Of a stretch of 64,000 nt of DNA, positions 48,237 through 58,166 are shown one piece after another (the first letter of the stretch is position 1; every line of letters begins with the position of its first letter). The stretch spans positions 62,001-126,000 of the forward strand of contig NJBN01000002.1 in NCBI GenBank assembly GCA_005223185.1, written 5' to 3'. The DNA is from a candidate division LCP-89 bacterium B3_LCP. GTDB lineage: Bacteria > Electryoneota > B3-LCP. A program made the translations under genes and the position numbers. The notes under the pieces were generated by a model, which was not told the DNA's origin, did no database searches, and was given only the letters and a program-made list of their open reading frames with translations.

Positions 48237-49187
48237 ATGGCGACTTATATGGTAACCGGTGGTGCTGGATTTATCGGTTCCAACCTGGTTGAAACACTTC
48301 TTGAACGAAACCACCAAGTCCGGGTAATCGATAACTTCTGCACTGGCAGGAGAGAAAATCTGGTGCCTTTTAATAATTCCTATACTCTCTTCGAGCATGA
48401 CATTGCTGACTATGAGGGATTAGAAGAAGCGCTCAATGGAGTTGATTATGTGCTGCACCAGGCAGCTCTGCCTTCAGTGCCGCGCTCAATCGCTGATCCC
48501 GTTTCTTCATTTCGGTCTAGTGTCGAAGGTACCATTAATCTACTGCAAGCTTGCCGCACGGTTGGTGTCAAGAGACTCGTTTTTGCATCTTCTTCTTCTA
48601 TTTACGGGAGTAACCCTGAACTGCCTAAACGAGAATCCATGAAACTCGCACCGCTTTCACCGTACGCAGCCTCAAAGCTGGCTGCTGAGACTTATTGCCA
48701 GGTGTATTACAAAGTATATGGTCTTCAGACCGTGTGCCTTCGTTACTTCAATGTTTTCGGGCCCAAGCAGGACCCAAATTCTCAATACGCCGCGGTTATA
48801 CCCAAATTCATACGCGCCGCACTGCGGGATGATACCCTGACTATCTTCGGTGATGGTGAACAGTCGCGAGATTTCACCTACATCACTAACGTTGTCAATG
48901 CTAATATCCTGGCTGCACAGAGTGAATCCGGAGCCGGTGAGGTCTTTAACCTCGCTTGCGGGGATAGAATTACTTTAAACCGCATGGTTGAGGAAGTTGA
49001 GAAATTCATAGGGCATAAGGTAAAGCGCCAGTACGACCAACCCCGACCCGGTGACGTGCCCCATTCTCAGGCTGATATAGAACGAATAAGTAACACATTC
49101 GGTTTTAAACCGCAAGTTTCCTTCGAAGAAGGATTAAGAATTACTTATGAATACTTTAAAGAGATATTTTCCCATCAGGAGCCATAG
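48237..49187 (+). CDS. NAD-dependent epimerase/dehydratase (extended SDR, UDP-sugar epimerase)
   Basis: 'MVTGGAGFIGSNLVETLL', 'SSSSIYG', 'SPYAASKLAAETYC'. Confidence 0.92.
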   Translation: MATYMVTGGAGFIGSNLVETLLERNHQVRVIDNFCTGRRENLVPFNNSYTLFEHDIADYEGLEEALNGVDYVLHQAALPSVPRSIADPVSSFRSSVEGTINLLQACRTVGVKRLVFASSSSIYGSNPELPKRESMKLAPLSPYAASKLAAETYCQVYYKVYGLQTVCLRYFNVFGPKQDPNSQYAAVIPKFIRAALRDDTLTIFGDGEQSRDFTYITNVVNANILAAQSESGAGEVFNLACGDRITLNRMVEEVEKFIGHKVKRQYDQPRPGDVPHSQADIERISNTFGFKPQVSFEEGLRITYEYFKEIFSHQEP

Positions 49188-49203
49188 ATCATACTTGAAT
49201 TGA

Positions 49204-50625
49204 TTGAAAATGGAAAAATCAAGCATCCCTGACAGAACTACTTCGCTCCGGCATTTCATGACTATAGTCTTCAAGCGTCTCTGGATTATTGCTGTAGTTG
49301 CGTTGTTGGCGCTTGCCGCAGGTTCAATGAAAGTATTGCGCACACCAGATTACTACAGGGCGCAATCAAAGTTACTGCTTGAACGCGATCCCGAACTCGA
49401 AAAAGCGCTCCTTCTGAGAGTTTCAAGTTCCGGCAGAACCGGTGAAGCGAGCTACAGTTATACACAGGAATCTGAAATAATGACTTCACGACCTGTGCTG
49501 GAAAGCGTGATTCGTGCCTTGAAACTGTACTCGTATGCTGACACAACAATTTATAAAACCCAACTGGAGAGGGGAATTGCCATGCAGGAAGCCGTTATCG
49601 AAGTCAGTTCGAGGCTCTCCATATCACCCTCACCGGATCCCAATATTATCAAGGTGCGCTATAAGTCCACAGATCCCCAACTGGCAGCTGACGTCGTCAA
49701 TGTGATTGTCGAGCATTATATCAACTACCGTTTTACCATATTCTCAGACGATCAATCGATTGCCTTTCTGGATCGACAGATGGAAGAAACTGCTCAAAGG
49801 CTGAATGACCTTACGCAGAGGAGGGCAGATTTCCAAAAGGATGGCACTCTCTACTCGCCAGATCGCGAAGGTCAACTCCTTTTCAACAGGTTATCGGATT
49901 ATGAAGACCGCGCTGACGCCGTGCGGCTTGATCGTATCTCTAAAGAATCCAGATTGCGGGCGCTGCGAAATCTTGTCAATAACGGTTCGTATGACGAACT
50001 CCCGGCTATAGATATGGGTGAAGATAACGTGCGTACGAAAGGGATATTTGAACTGAAAGATCAACTGCGAACTTTAGAATACGAAAGGGATTATTTACGC
50101 CAGAAATACACCGATTCATACGTGGAAGTTCAAGACAAGAACGCTGAAATAAAAGCCTTAACGAACCGTATAAATGATGGCATCATCGAATACGTTACAG
50201 TTCTGGAATCAAGCATTACTGCCCTCAGTAATGAAGAATCGATACTACGGCGCAGTGTTACAAATATTAGAACTGAAATTCGAAGCCTTTCCGGTAAAGA
50301 GCTTGAATTACAGAAGCTTTCACGAGGTATTACCGAAAATGAAGAACTCTATTCCGTCTTAATTAAGCAGCGTGAAGAGGCCAGACTTTCACAGTCCAAA
50401 AAGGAAATGGTAGTCAGAGTGAAGGTCATCAGCCCGGCGGTGGTGCCCATCGATCCAGTAGCGACTAACAGACCATTAAAATTGATGATGGTGCTTTTTT
50501 TCGGCATTTTCGCAGGTATTTCACTGGCGTTCTTCATCGATTTCTTCGATCATTCGTTTAAAAACGCTGAAGACGTTCAACGTTACTTAGATCTCGATAC
50601 CCTCGCATCAATCAGGAGTTTCTAA
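49204..50625 (+). CDS. Wzz/GumC-like polysaccharide chain-length determinant
   Basis: N- and C-terminal TM helices around coiled coil; C-terminal 'ATNRPLKLMMVLFFGIFAGISLAFFIDFFDHSFKNAEDVQRYLDLDTLASI'. Confidence 0.88.
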   Translation: MKMEKSSIPDRTTSLRHFMTIVFKRLWIIAVVALLALAAGSMKVLRTPDYYRAQSKLLLERDPELEKALLLRVSSSGRTGEASYSYTQESEIMTSRPVLESVIRALKLYSYADTTIYKTQLERGIAMQEAVIEVSSRLSISPSPDPNIIKVRYKSTDPQLAADVVNVIVEHYINYRFTIFSDDQSIAFLDRQMEETAQRLNDLTQRRADFQKDGTLYSPDREGQLLFNRLSDYEDRADAVRLDRISKESRLRALRNLVNNGSYDELPAIDMGEDNVRTKGIFELKDQLRTLEYERDYLRQKYTDSYVEVQDKNAEIKALTNRINDGIIEYVTVLESSITALSNEESILRRSVTNIRTEIRSLSGKELELQKLSRGITENEELYSVLIKQREEARLSQSKKEMVVRVKVISPAVVPIDPVATNRPLKLMMVLFFGIFAGISLAFFIDFFDHSFKNAEDVQRYLDLDTLASIRSF

Positions 50626-50630
50626 ACATC

Positions 50631-51410
50631 GTGAGCATTTACAGAGATATATTTAAATGGGCTGACAAGAAGGGGGATACCGATACCGTTCTGGATCTCG
50701 AAGAATCCCCGGATGAGGGCGCACATCCGTTATCGGATAAATTGCCTGGCTTTTTGGCTAATGATTTGCAGGTTCTGCAGGAAAACATCGAAGCGGTAAA
50801 AGCGGAAAATCCCTTCAAAACGGTATTACTAACTTCTTCTGTTCGGCACGAAGGGAGTTCCACCATAGTGGCGAACTGGGGACGTTTGCTGGCACGGGAA
50901 CGCCTTGAAGGTCTTCCTATCGATGCAGGTGAGACAATTACGGGTGGTGTCTTGATTATCGATGGAAATCTAAGGCGCCCCAGAATGCACACGCTGTTTG
51001 ATCTCGACCGTAAGAGGGGACTTACTGAACTCCTCGCGGGAGAACTCCAATTAGATCAGGTGCTGAAAGCCGCCCCGCGTAAGAATCTGTGGGTTATTAC
51101 TGCGGGGAAACCTGCTGCAAACCCTGCTGATTTATTGGGCTCCCTCCTCATGAAGGGGATATTAGAGGAAAGCAGCCGCCGGTTTCAAGTTGTGATCATT
51201 GATAGTGCACCCACTACTCAATATGCTGAAACCATTGCTCTTGCCAAGCAGGTTGAAGCTATCGTTTTGGTTGTGAGATCCGGTGTAACTCGCTGGGAAG
51301 TCGTCCTTTCTGCAAAAAAACAGCTCCGGCGAGTTAATTCCCGACTTTTAGGAGTTGTCCTGAATCAGCGTAAGTTCTATATCCCCGAATGGATTTATAG
51401 ACATATCTAA
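50631..51410 (+). CDS. CpsD/CapB-type BY-kinase-like protein with degenerate Walker A
   Basis: 'VLLTSSVRHEGSSTIVANWGRLLA', 'GGVLIIDGNLRRPRMHTLFDL', 'RGLTELLAG', 'LLGVVLNQ'. Confidence 0.82.
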   Translation: MSIYRDIFKWADKKGDTDTVLDLEESPDEGAHPLSDKLPGFLANDLQVLQENIEAVKAENPFKTVLLTSSVRHEGSSTIVANWGRLLARERLEGLPIDAGETITGGVLIIDGNLRRPRMHTLFDLDRKRGLTELLAGELQLDQVLKAAPRKNLWVITAGKPAANPADLLGSLLMKGILEESSRRFQVVIIDSAPTTQYAETIALAKQVEAIVLVVRSGVTRWEVVLSAKKQLRRVNSRLLGVVLNQRKFYIPEWIYRHI

Positions 51411-51507
51411 TAACCTGGTTAACTCCCTTTTATCTTAGAATTCCGATGGGAAATAGCGACCTTTTATACTGTCTTAAAAGGTTCATTAATTACTGGAGCG
51501 GCGCTCA

Positions 51508-53013
51508 GTGATCAAAGAGGACGTCCGTAAAGGATTTGCCAGCACTGTTTACAACTACATTGGTCTGCTCTTTGAAAAGCTGGTAACTGTTTTTGTGACT
51601 GTTTATGTCATAAGGAAACTCCCGGTTTTCGAGTTCGGTGTTTTTAACCTTTTTCAGGATACGATAAGCTTAGTTGCTGTTATGTTCTCTTTCGGCATTC
51701 CTTCACTTATAGAGAGATTCCTACCGGAATTATACGAAAGGGGGATGTTCAAAGACCTTAACCGCTGGGTTTATCGTGCATTGATAGCCAAGTTCCTCCT
51801 GGGAACCGTCGGTGCGCTGATCTGTTTCTTCGGAAGAGAATATATCGGTGAATTTCTAAATTCCGACAATTTTGCAGACCTTTATCCCATCTTCAGTCTG
51901 GGTCTCATATTTACCATTCTCAATCAAACCGCCCAAACGGTTCTCGATACATTTCTCCTGCAACGCCGCCGCAACGTAATCCGCGTAATTGTTTCAGCAA
52001 TTAGAGCCTGTTTGTACCTGCTGGCATTGTCTATGGGATACGGCTTAGTCGGTATCCTCTGGAGTTTTTCTATCGCCGCTATAGTAGGTTCTCTTCTATT
52101 CACTCACACCATCATCAGAATCAAATATCCGAAGAACGTCAAAGAAAACACCGAAGGAATGGGACAACTTACCGGCCGGTTCAAACGGTACGGGGCGTAC
52201 AGCTATTTGAATGAAATTGGCGGCATGATCCTGAGCCGCCGCATTGATAATTATCTGATTAGCTCCTACTTAAATCCGGCCGCCGCAGGAATTTACTCCT
52301 TCGCTCTACGTATCGTTGAAATGTTCATAGGTTTGACGCCACTACGTGTGGGTCATCTCATTATTTCGACGATTCTCTTCAGGCAGTTTACCGAAAATCC
52401 CACTGAAGATTTTCTGCAGAGGCGCTTTAATCTGCTCTGTAAGTTAGCGCTCTTTCTAACGCTTCCTGTACTGGTGGTTTTGGTAGGTCTTCGTTATGAA
52501 ATTACTAAGCTGATTGACGAGCGTTACTTAAAAGCGGTGAATATTATTGCTCTAATCGGTGTTTTTGAAGCGTTGAACTGCTTTTCCTGGCCCATCGCCT
52601 GGATGGCGCAATCCACTGAAAGGGTTCAGGTGCAACTCTGGTCGAAGATTGGTGCGATATATAATATAATCAGCGCTATAATTTTAATCCCCATGTACGG
52701 ACCTATCGGCGCAGCTTGGGCGACGGGAACTTCAGCAGTACTTAAGAACGGTTTGATGTTCTTCTTCCTGCGAAGGTATCTTCCCCTCACTTTTCCCTGG
52801 GTTTCAATTTTCAAACTGGCGCTTACGGGGGTTTTATCCTGGGGACTGGTTGAAATCCTACGTCAATATGCAGATGGGTTGGTTTTACTTATCCTTCTTG
52901 CCTGTGCTGGCGGAATTGTCTTTGTTGTGCTAAATAAACTGTTAAATCCATTTGATCCTGAAGAAATCGGCGGTTTGGAAAAAGCGCTTGGTAAGAAACT
53001 ATGGTTTCTTTAA
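51508..53013 (+). CDS. Polysaccharide flippase (Wzx/MATE-like)
   Basis: 12-14 TM helices; 'RKLPVFEFGVFNLFQDTISLVAVMFSFGIPSLIERFLPE'. Confidence 0.85.
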   Translation: MIKEDVRKGFASTVYNYIGLLFEKLVTVFVTVYVIRKLPVFEFGVFNLFQDTISLVAVMFSFGIPSLIERFLPELYERGMFKDLNRWVYRALIAKFLLGTVGALICFFGREYIGEFLNSDNFADLYPIFSLGLIFTILNQTAQTVLDTFLLQRRRNVIRVIVSAIRACLYLLALSMGYGLVGILWSFSIAAIVGSLLFTHTIIRIKYPKNVKENTEGMGQLTGRFKRYGAYSYLNEIGGMILSRRIDNYLISSYLNPAAAGIYSFALRIVEMFIGLTPLRVGHLIISTILFRQFTENPTEDFLQRRFNLLCKLALFLTLPVLVVLVGLRYEITKLIDERYLKAVNIIALIGVFEALNCFSWPIAWMAQSTERVQVQLWSKIGAIYNIISAIILIPMYGPIGAAWATGTSAVLKNGLMFFFLRRYLPLTFPWVSIFKLALTGVLSWGLVEILRQYADGLVLLILLACAGGIVFVVLNKLLNPFDPEEIGGLEKALGKKLWFL

Positions 53014-53037
53014 GCTTAGTTAGGGAGAATTAGGAAA

Positions 53038-54333
53038 GTGATAAAGCAAGGCGGTGATATGGCTGATAACGACCCTAAAAAAGTGCATATTAGACCCTTT
53101 CCTTATCCGTATAGAGCCGCTCTTACAATAGCCAACGACGTCGATCGTATAGGTACGTTTCAGGAGTTGAAAGCGATCCATGATGTTTTAAATGGCACCA
53201 AAGATACGCCCTGCGGACCAGGATTGGGCCTGGAAGTAGGTGATTCCTTCCACTTCTTTACAGTTCATCCCCAACAGGATGATACGCTGTCCTATTTTGA
53301 CGGTCTCACCAAAAGGCGTTCGTCCGCTGCTTCTGTTTTGCGGGAAGGCGTCAAATCCGGTCTGCTGGATACCATCCACACCTGGGGTAACTTCTCCCAG
53401 AAAGGTGGATTTTTCAGAGAATATGCCCAGCGCGCTTTCGAAGAACTGGACAAGTATAACCTGCTGATACCGGTCTGGACTAACCACGGTGATATCCATA
53501 ACTTTCAAAACATCGGCAGGAATGATTCCTTAGGTGACGTGCCCGAACACGTTTCCATGCGCGGTGATCGTAGCGAAGTTCTGGAATATCACTTTGATAT
53601 TGCCCGCCAGGCAGGTGTTCGCTATATTTGGATAAAAGAACTAACGTCAGTGGTAGGTCAGGAACGATCCTTAGATCCCCAGGACTGTCTGGACGAAGCT
53701 GGCTTTTTGGGGAAAAGTCTGCTTAAAGGCGTATTGAATAAAGCTCGAGGTGAAGGCGCCGCAAAAACTCTGCAGGTTGCCAATAAGTTGATTTCTCCGG
53801 TCAGATTGAGGGACGGAACGCAAGCCTACCAGATGCTTCGTTACGGTTACTATGATAAAGATGGATCAGATTCTCTGCCTGATTTAATTACCTCAAAAAA
53901 CTTAAGACGCTTGGTTGATATTGGTGGAGCGATGTTGCTTTACGTCCATCTTGGTAAAGGACGCCCTTCAGCGGAAACACCCTTTTCACCGGAGAGCTAC
54001 AGAGCTTTAGAGAGACTTAGCCATTATGCCTACGACGGTGATATCTGGGTGACCACAACTTCGAGGCTGTGTCGTTATGTGGAATTGCGCAGGCGTCTTC
54101 AACTCAACCTGAACACAACAGGTTCCAATCACATTATTTCCACGCAATTAGAACCATTTGGTGCTCTACCTGGCCCATCTTTGGATGGTCTTACTTTCTA
54201 TTGTGATCTGCAACTTGAAGATCATCTAAATGTAGATGAGGAGACAGTGCCAATTGTCCGCAATCCTGTTGATAATACGGGCAGAATTTCCTATTCGGTT
54301 CCACTTGCACCATTAGAATATTGCTGGCAGTAG
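53038..54333 (+). CDS. Polysaccharide deacetylase-like (NodB-fold) protein
   Basis: 'PYRAALTIANDVDRIG', 'LLDTIHTWGNFSQ', 'VWTNHGDIHNFQN' resemble NodB-fold positions; GTG start. Confidence 0.5.
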   Translation: MIKQGGDMADNDPKKVHIRPFPYPYRAALTIANDVDRIGTFQELKAIHDVLNGTKDTPCGPGLGLEVGDSFHFFTVHPQQDDTLSYFDGLTKRRSSAASVLREGVKSGLLDTIHTWGNFSQKGGFFREYAQRAFEELDKYNLLIPVWTNHGDIHNFQNIGRNDSLGDVPEHVSMRGDRSEVLEYHFDIARQAGVRYIWIKELTSVVGQERSLDPQDCLDEAGFLGKSLLKGVLNKARGEGAAKTLQVANKLISPVRLRDGTQAYQMLRYGYYDKDGSDSLPDLITSKNLRRLVDIGGAMLLYVHLGKGRPSAETPFSPESYRALERLSHYAYDGDIWVTTTSRLCRYVELRRRLQLNLNTTGSNHIISTQLEPFGALPGPSLDGLTFYCDLQLEDHLNVDEETVPIVRNPVDNTGRISYSVPLAPLEYCWQ

Positions 54334-54334
54334 T

Positions 54335-55456
54335 ATGCTTAAGATTGCGTTTATTCTTCAAGCTTTTTACGGAGATCATATCGGTGGTGCTGAGAGGCAG
54401 GTACAGATGCTGGCAGAAGCCCTGCGTGAAGACAACTGGGAGACTGCTTATATATGCGAACGCACATCCGATAAACCTGCCCATGAACGTGTTGCGGGAA
54501 TGCAGGTTTTTGCCTTGCCTATGCGTAAGAAGAGGAGTGCCTGGAAGAATAAGCGATTATTATGCCGTGCTATGGATGAAAGCCGTGCTGATATTTTCTA
54601 TCAACGTATTAGACATCCCTACACAGGATTGGGTGCAGCACATGCGAAAAAGCTGGGTAAACCTTTCATATTTGCTGCAGCATCCAAAGCGGACGTGGTG
54701 CGCGATAAAGATCTGCGGCAGAAGAGCCAGTCTAACAGTATTCAGGATAGTTTATTCCGCCCCTTAAATCGCCATCTGGAAGATGAGGGGATTTTAACCG
54801 CCAGTGCCCGGATTCTACAGACGTCTGAGCAACTGGAGTTACTGAAACGGCACTACCGTTGTAGTGGCGTGATTATTCCCAATCATGTTGTTATTCGTGA
54901 TGATTTAGCCAGGCAACAGGAAGGTCCACTCCAGGTTATCTGGATATCAAATATTAAGGCATTTAAGCGGCCTGAACTTTTTATTCAATTAGCTGAAAAT
55001 TGTGCTGACATTGACGCTGAATTCATCATGATCGGTTCCTGTGTAAGTCCTCAAATCCTTAAAGACATCAAGGAAGCCGAAGATAGAATAGAGAAATTCA
55101 GCTACATAGGTCCCATGGATCCTGTTGAAGCGGAAAAGCGGATTTCCCAGGCGTCAGTTCTGGTGAATACCAGCGAGTTCGAGGGATTTCCCAACGCTTT
55201 TCAGCAAGCCTGGATTTACGGAGTTCCAACAGTTAGTTTGGGCGTCGATCCGGACGGTGTCATTTCACGCGAAAAACTTGGTTCTTGCGTCTCTTCGCTA
55301 AAGGATATGGAAAATGAAGTGAGATGCCTGCTGAACGATGCCTCCCTGCGATCTGAAATCGGAGATAAAGCTCAGAAGTTTTCACGGCAAGAATATGATA
55401 TTAAGCAGTTACTTCCTAAGTATCTTGCACTATTTCACGATCTGCTGAAACAATGA
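54335..55456 (+). CDS. Glycosyltransferase family 4 (GT-B)
   Basis: 'GGAERQVQMLAEAL', 'VNTSEFEGFPNAFQQAWIYGVPTVSLGVDPDGVI'. Confidence 0.88.
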   Translation: MLKIAFILQAFYGDHIGGAERQVQMLAEALREDNWETAYICERTSDKPAHERVAGMQVFALPMRKKRSAWKNKRLLCRAMDESRADIFYQRIRHPYTGLGAAHAKKLGKPFIFAAASKADVVRDKDLRQKSQSNSIQDSLFRPLNRHLEDEGILTASARILQTSEQLELLKRHYRCSGVIIPNHVVIRDDLARQQEGPLQVIWISNIKAFKRPELFIQLAENCADIDAEFIMIGSCVSPQILKDIKEAEDRIEKFSYIGPMDPVEAEKRISQASVLVNTSEFEGFPNAFQQAWIYGVPTVSLGVDPDGVISREKLGSCVSSLKDMENEVRCLLNDASLRSEIGDKAQKFSRQEYDIKQLLPKYLALFHDLLKQ

Positions 55457-56598
55457 ACGTTCTCTGGGTAAATTCCGGCACAACTGATACACTGAGTAAT
55501 ACCAGATTGCACGGCATTATACCTGTATTTAACGAATGGGGTGATAAAAGCCACGCCATATTAGGTGGGAAATCCAGCGCAGATTTACCGGATTATTTTA
55601 TAATCATTCCAGTGCCTCTGGGTAAGCAGAGATTATATTGGTTACTGGTGACGCTGCTTCTCCCTTTCTTATGCCTCAAATATAAGACTGACATCATTTT
55701 GACTGACTGGATGTCAGCAAGACTAACTTATCTGGTTATACTACTTAAGAAAGTGGGACTGCTGAAATGCAAGTTAGTGCATGACGTTAGAACGGTTCCC
55801 GTCAGAGAAGACAGCGGCAAAGCTTACAGAGCTTATTCTGGTTCGTTGAAATATGCCCAACGCCATTTTGACGGATTAACCACCATCACCAATCCGCTTC
55901 GAGATGAAATCTGTGCCGAATTCGGTTTCCCCGAATCTAAGATTGGAGTTTGGACGTCCGGTGTGAACGTCGATCACTTTAAACCGCAGAATGCCTCCGG
56001 TTTGCGCAAAGAGCTGGGCTTGGAAGGAAAATTTGTGGTGTTCTATCACGGCGCAGTAAACGAAAACAGAGGCGTTATCGAACTTGCTGGTGCCGCTGAA
56101 CATTTACGTGATTTGCCAGATCTGCGCATCATCATTGTCGGGCGAGGAAACCGTTGGTCGGAATTGGAAACAGTCATAAAGCAGAAATCACTTGAACAAG
56201 TGATATTAAAGCCGGGTGTTCCCTATGCAGAAATTCCACGTTGGGTTGCCATGGCTGACCTCTGTGCGGTGCCACTGCCGGATCATCCCTGGTGGAGGGT
56301 ATCCAGCCCTTTGAAGCTGATGGAATACTTGGCTATGGAAAAACCTGTATTACTCACTGAAATGCCCGCTCATCGTGCTGTTATTCCGGACGATAAAGAT
56401 GCCTTCTACGTCCCCTCAGCAAACCCTGAAATGTTCGCCGTTGGGATTCGCAGGGCGATCTCACAGAAGGAACGATTCAAAGAGATGGGCGAAACGGGCA
56501 GACACAAGGCAAAATCCATTTTAACCTGGGAAATGCAGGCAAAATTCTTACACGACTATTTCGATAAAGTGCTGCAAGCTCAGATTAACCTAAACTAA
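55453..56598 (+). CDS. Glycosyltransferase family 4 (GT-B)
   Basis: 'VWTSGVNVDHFKPQ', 'FYHGAVNENRGVIELAGA', 'PLKLMEYLAMEKPVLLTEMPAHR'. Confidence 0.88.
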   Translation: MNVLWVNSGTTDTLSNTRLHGIIPVFNEWGDKSHAILGGKSSADLPDYFIIIPVPLGKQRLYWLLVTLLLPFLCLKYKTDIILTDWMSARLTYLVILLKKVGLLKCKLVHDVRTVPVREDSGKAYRAYSGSLKYAQRHFDGLTTITNPLRDEICAEFGFPESKIGVWTSGVNVDHFKPQNASGLRKELGLEGKFVVFYHGAVNENRGVIELAGAAEHLRDLPDLRIIIVGRGNRWSELETVIKQKSLEQVILKPGVPYAEIPRWVAMADLCAVPLPDHPWWRVSSPLKLMEYLAMEKPVLLTEMPAHRAVIPDDKDAFYVPSANPEMFAVGIRRAISQKERFKEMGETGRHKAKSILTWEMQAKFLHDYFDKVLQAQINLN

Positions 56599-56612
56599 AC
56601 ATTCTAATTGGC

Positions 56613-58031
56613 ATGATACTGAAAGGTACAAGTCATACCGTGATCGGCCGGCGAGCCATCATTACTTTGTTTCTGCTGCCATTTGCTATATTTGTTTCTA
56701 AGGCGGTAACAGGCGCGAGCAATTATTACCTTTTATTAGTAATGGCTGCAATCGTGTTCTTTACCGTCCTGACTCGCTTTGAATTCTCACTGTTACTTAT
56801 CGGGTTCACCAGCTATTTTCTCTCCTATATTATCTGGCTCTATGATCTTCCCGGTCCCTTGATCAATATGGGATATGCCTTGATCATCATGCTTCTTGTA
56901 AGAGAGCTCTTTTTTACTTCAGGTCTGACAATAGTTAGGACGCCAATTAATTATATCCTGTTTGCCATAGTGGCCTTAGGTTTTCTCTCCATCGCAGGTG
57001 GTGAATCCGGGGTATATCCCTCTTTGAAGGGTCTTCTAAGGCATATAGGTTTCCCCTTTCTCTTCATTCTGATCTTATTGGCAGAACCAGATGAAAAGCT
57101 GATGCGTAAGCTTATTATAGGGATAATCATTATAGCATTCGTCCAGGTGATTGCTTCAGTTCTCCAATTTACCTGGTACTCGACTATCGCGCCGAAACCC
57201 TACGGAACCCGCGCTGACCTGTCCGGTGGTTTATTGGCTTTCTCATGTGGAGGATTTACCGCCGTACTGATGGTGATGACTTTCTGCCTGCTGATGGGAT
57301 TCATTATTGTAAAAGGTCTAAACCTCAAACTTGCCGTTCTAACAGCACTCACTTTAGTACCGATCTACCTGTCTTCCGCTCGAGCTGGCGTTATGCTTAT
57401 AGCTATGTCAGTTTTCTATATGCTGATCGTTGCGCCGCTGTCGAAACATGGATCGTTATTCAATCGCATTCTAACAGCCCTATCGCTGTACTTTTTACTT
57501 TTGGGAGCGGCTTTAGCGGGTCTGGGAGGGCAGAGTTTCAAGGAGATACTGAACCCTCAGTATGCCTATGATTATAGCATCAAACAGTCCGATTCGGGTA
57601 TGGGCAGGCTGCAGGCATTTGAAGTCGCAGAAAAGGAACTTCGTAATTCGATAGAGAGGCTAATAGGGAGAGGTCCTGGCATTCTTACACCGACCACCGT
57701 TACCGAGAATCCTAATTCATTAATTGCTTCAAACCCGGCGCTTTTCAGGAATGTTACCGGTTACGCTACAACGGTAATTGAATTGGGTTACACCGGTTTG
57801 GTCTTATTTTTGCTTTTATATTTTCAAGTCTTTAGATTTACACGTCGTTTCCTCCGCTTGATAGACGACAAGTTTTGGGAATCAGTGGCGTTAGGGTTTT
57901 GTGGAACTATTGTAATTTATGTAATTTCAGCAATTTACATTGATTCCTGGATATTTTATCCTCTACCTTTTACTTTCTGGGCGATAGCTGCTGCTATCTA
58001 CCGTGTTGGCCAGATTCGAGGTATATTTTAG
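56613..58031 (+). CDS. O-antigen ligase/polymerase (Wzy-like) family protein
   Basis: Polytopic; 'LVPIYLSSARAGVMLIAMSVFYM', large periplasmic loop 'LIGRGPGILTPTTV'. Confidence 0.78.
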   Translation: MILKGTSHTVIGRRAIITLFLLPFAIFVSKAVTGASNYYLLLVMAAIVFFTVLTRFEFSLLLIGFTSYFLSYIIWLYDLPGPLINMGYALIIMLLVRELFFTSGLTIVRTPINYILFAIVALGFLSIAGGESGVYPSLKGLLRHIGFPFLFILILLAEPDEKLMRKLIIGIIIIAFVQVIASVLQFTWYSTIAPKPYGTRADLSGGLLAFSCGGFTAVLMVMTFCLLMGFIIVKGLNLKLAVLTALTLVPIYLSSARAGVMLIAMSVFYMLIVAPLSKHGSLFNRILTALSLYFLLLGAALAGLGGQSFKEILNPQYAYDYSIKQSDSGMGRLQAFEVAEKELRNSIERLIGRGPGILTPTTVTENPNSLIASNPALFRNVTGYATTVIELGYTGLVLFLLLYFQVFRFTRRFLRLIDDKFWESVALGFCGTIVIYVISAIYIDSWIFYPLPFTFWAIAAAIYRVGQIRGIF

Positions 58032-58166
58032 TTTTAAGTTTAATTTTTAAACTGGATCATGTTATGCCTGATACGCTATCGAAATCCAGTTATTTGCAGT
58101 CTCAGTTGCAGTGAAAGGAACGAGTATAAATTGTCGCTTTCAATCTCTAATCACTGAGGAACTATT

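Noticed and set aside
54321-54767. 148-aa + strand ORF overlapping the GT4 gene at 54335
   Set aside because: Alternative frame of a clear glycosyltransferase; Cys/Arg-rich composition typical of a shadow ORF.
57245-57571. 108-aa + strand ORF within the O-antigen ligase-like gene
   Set aside because: Out-of-frame overlap with a convincing membrane protein; no SD or motif.
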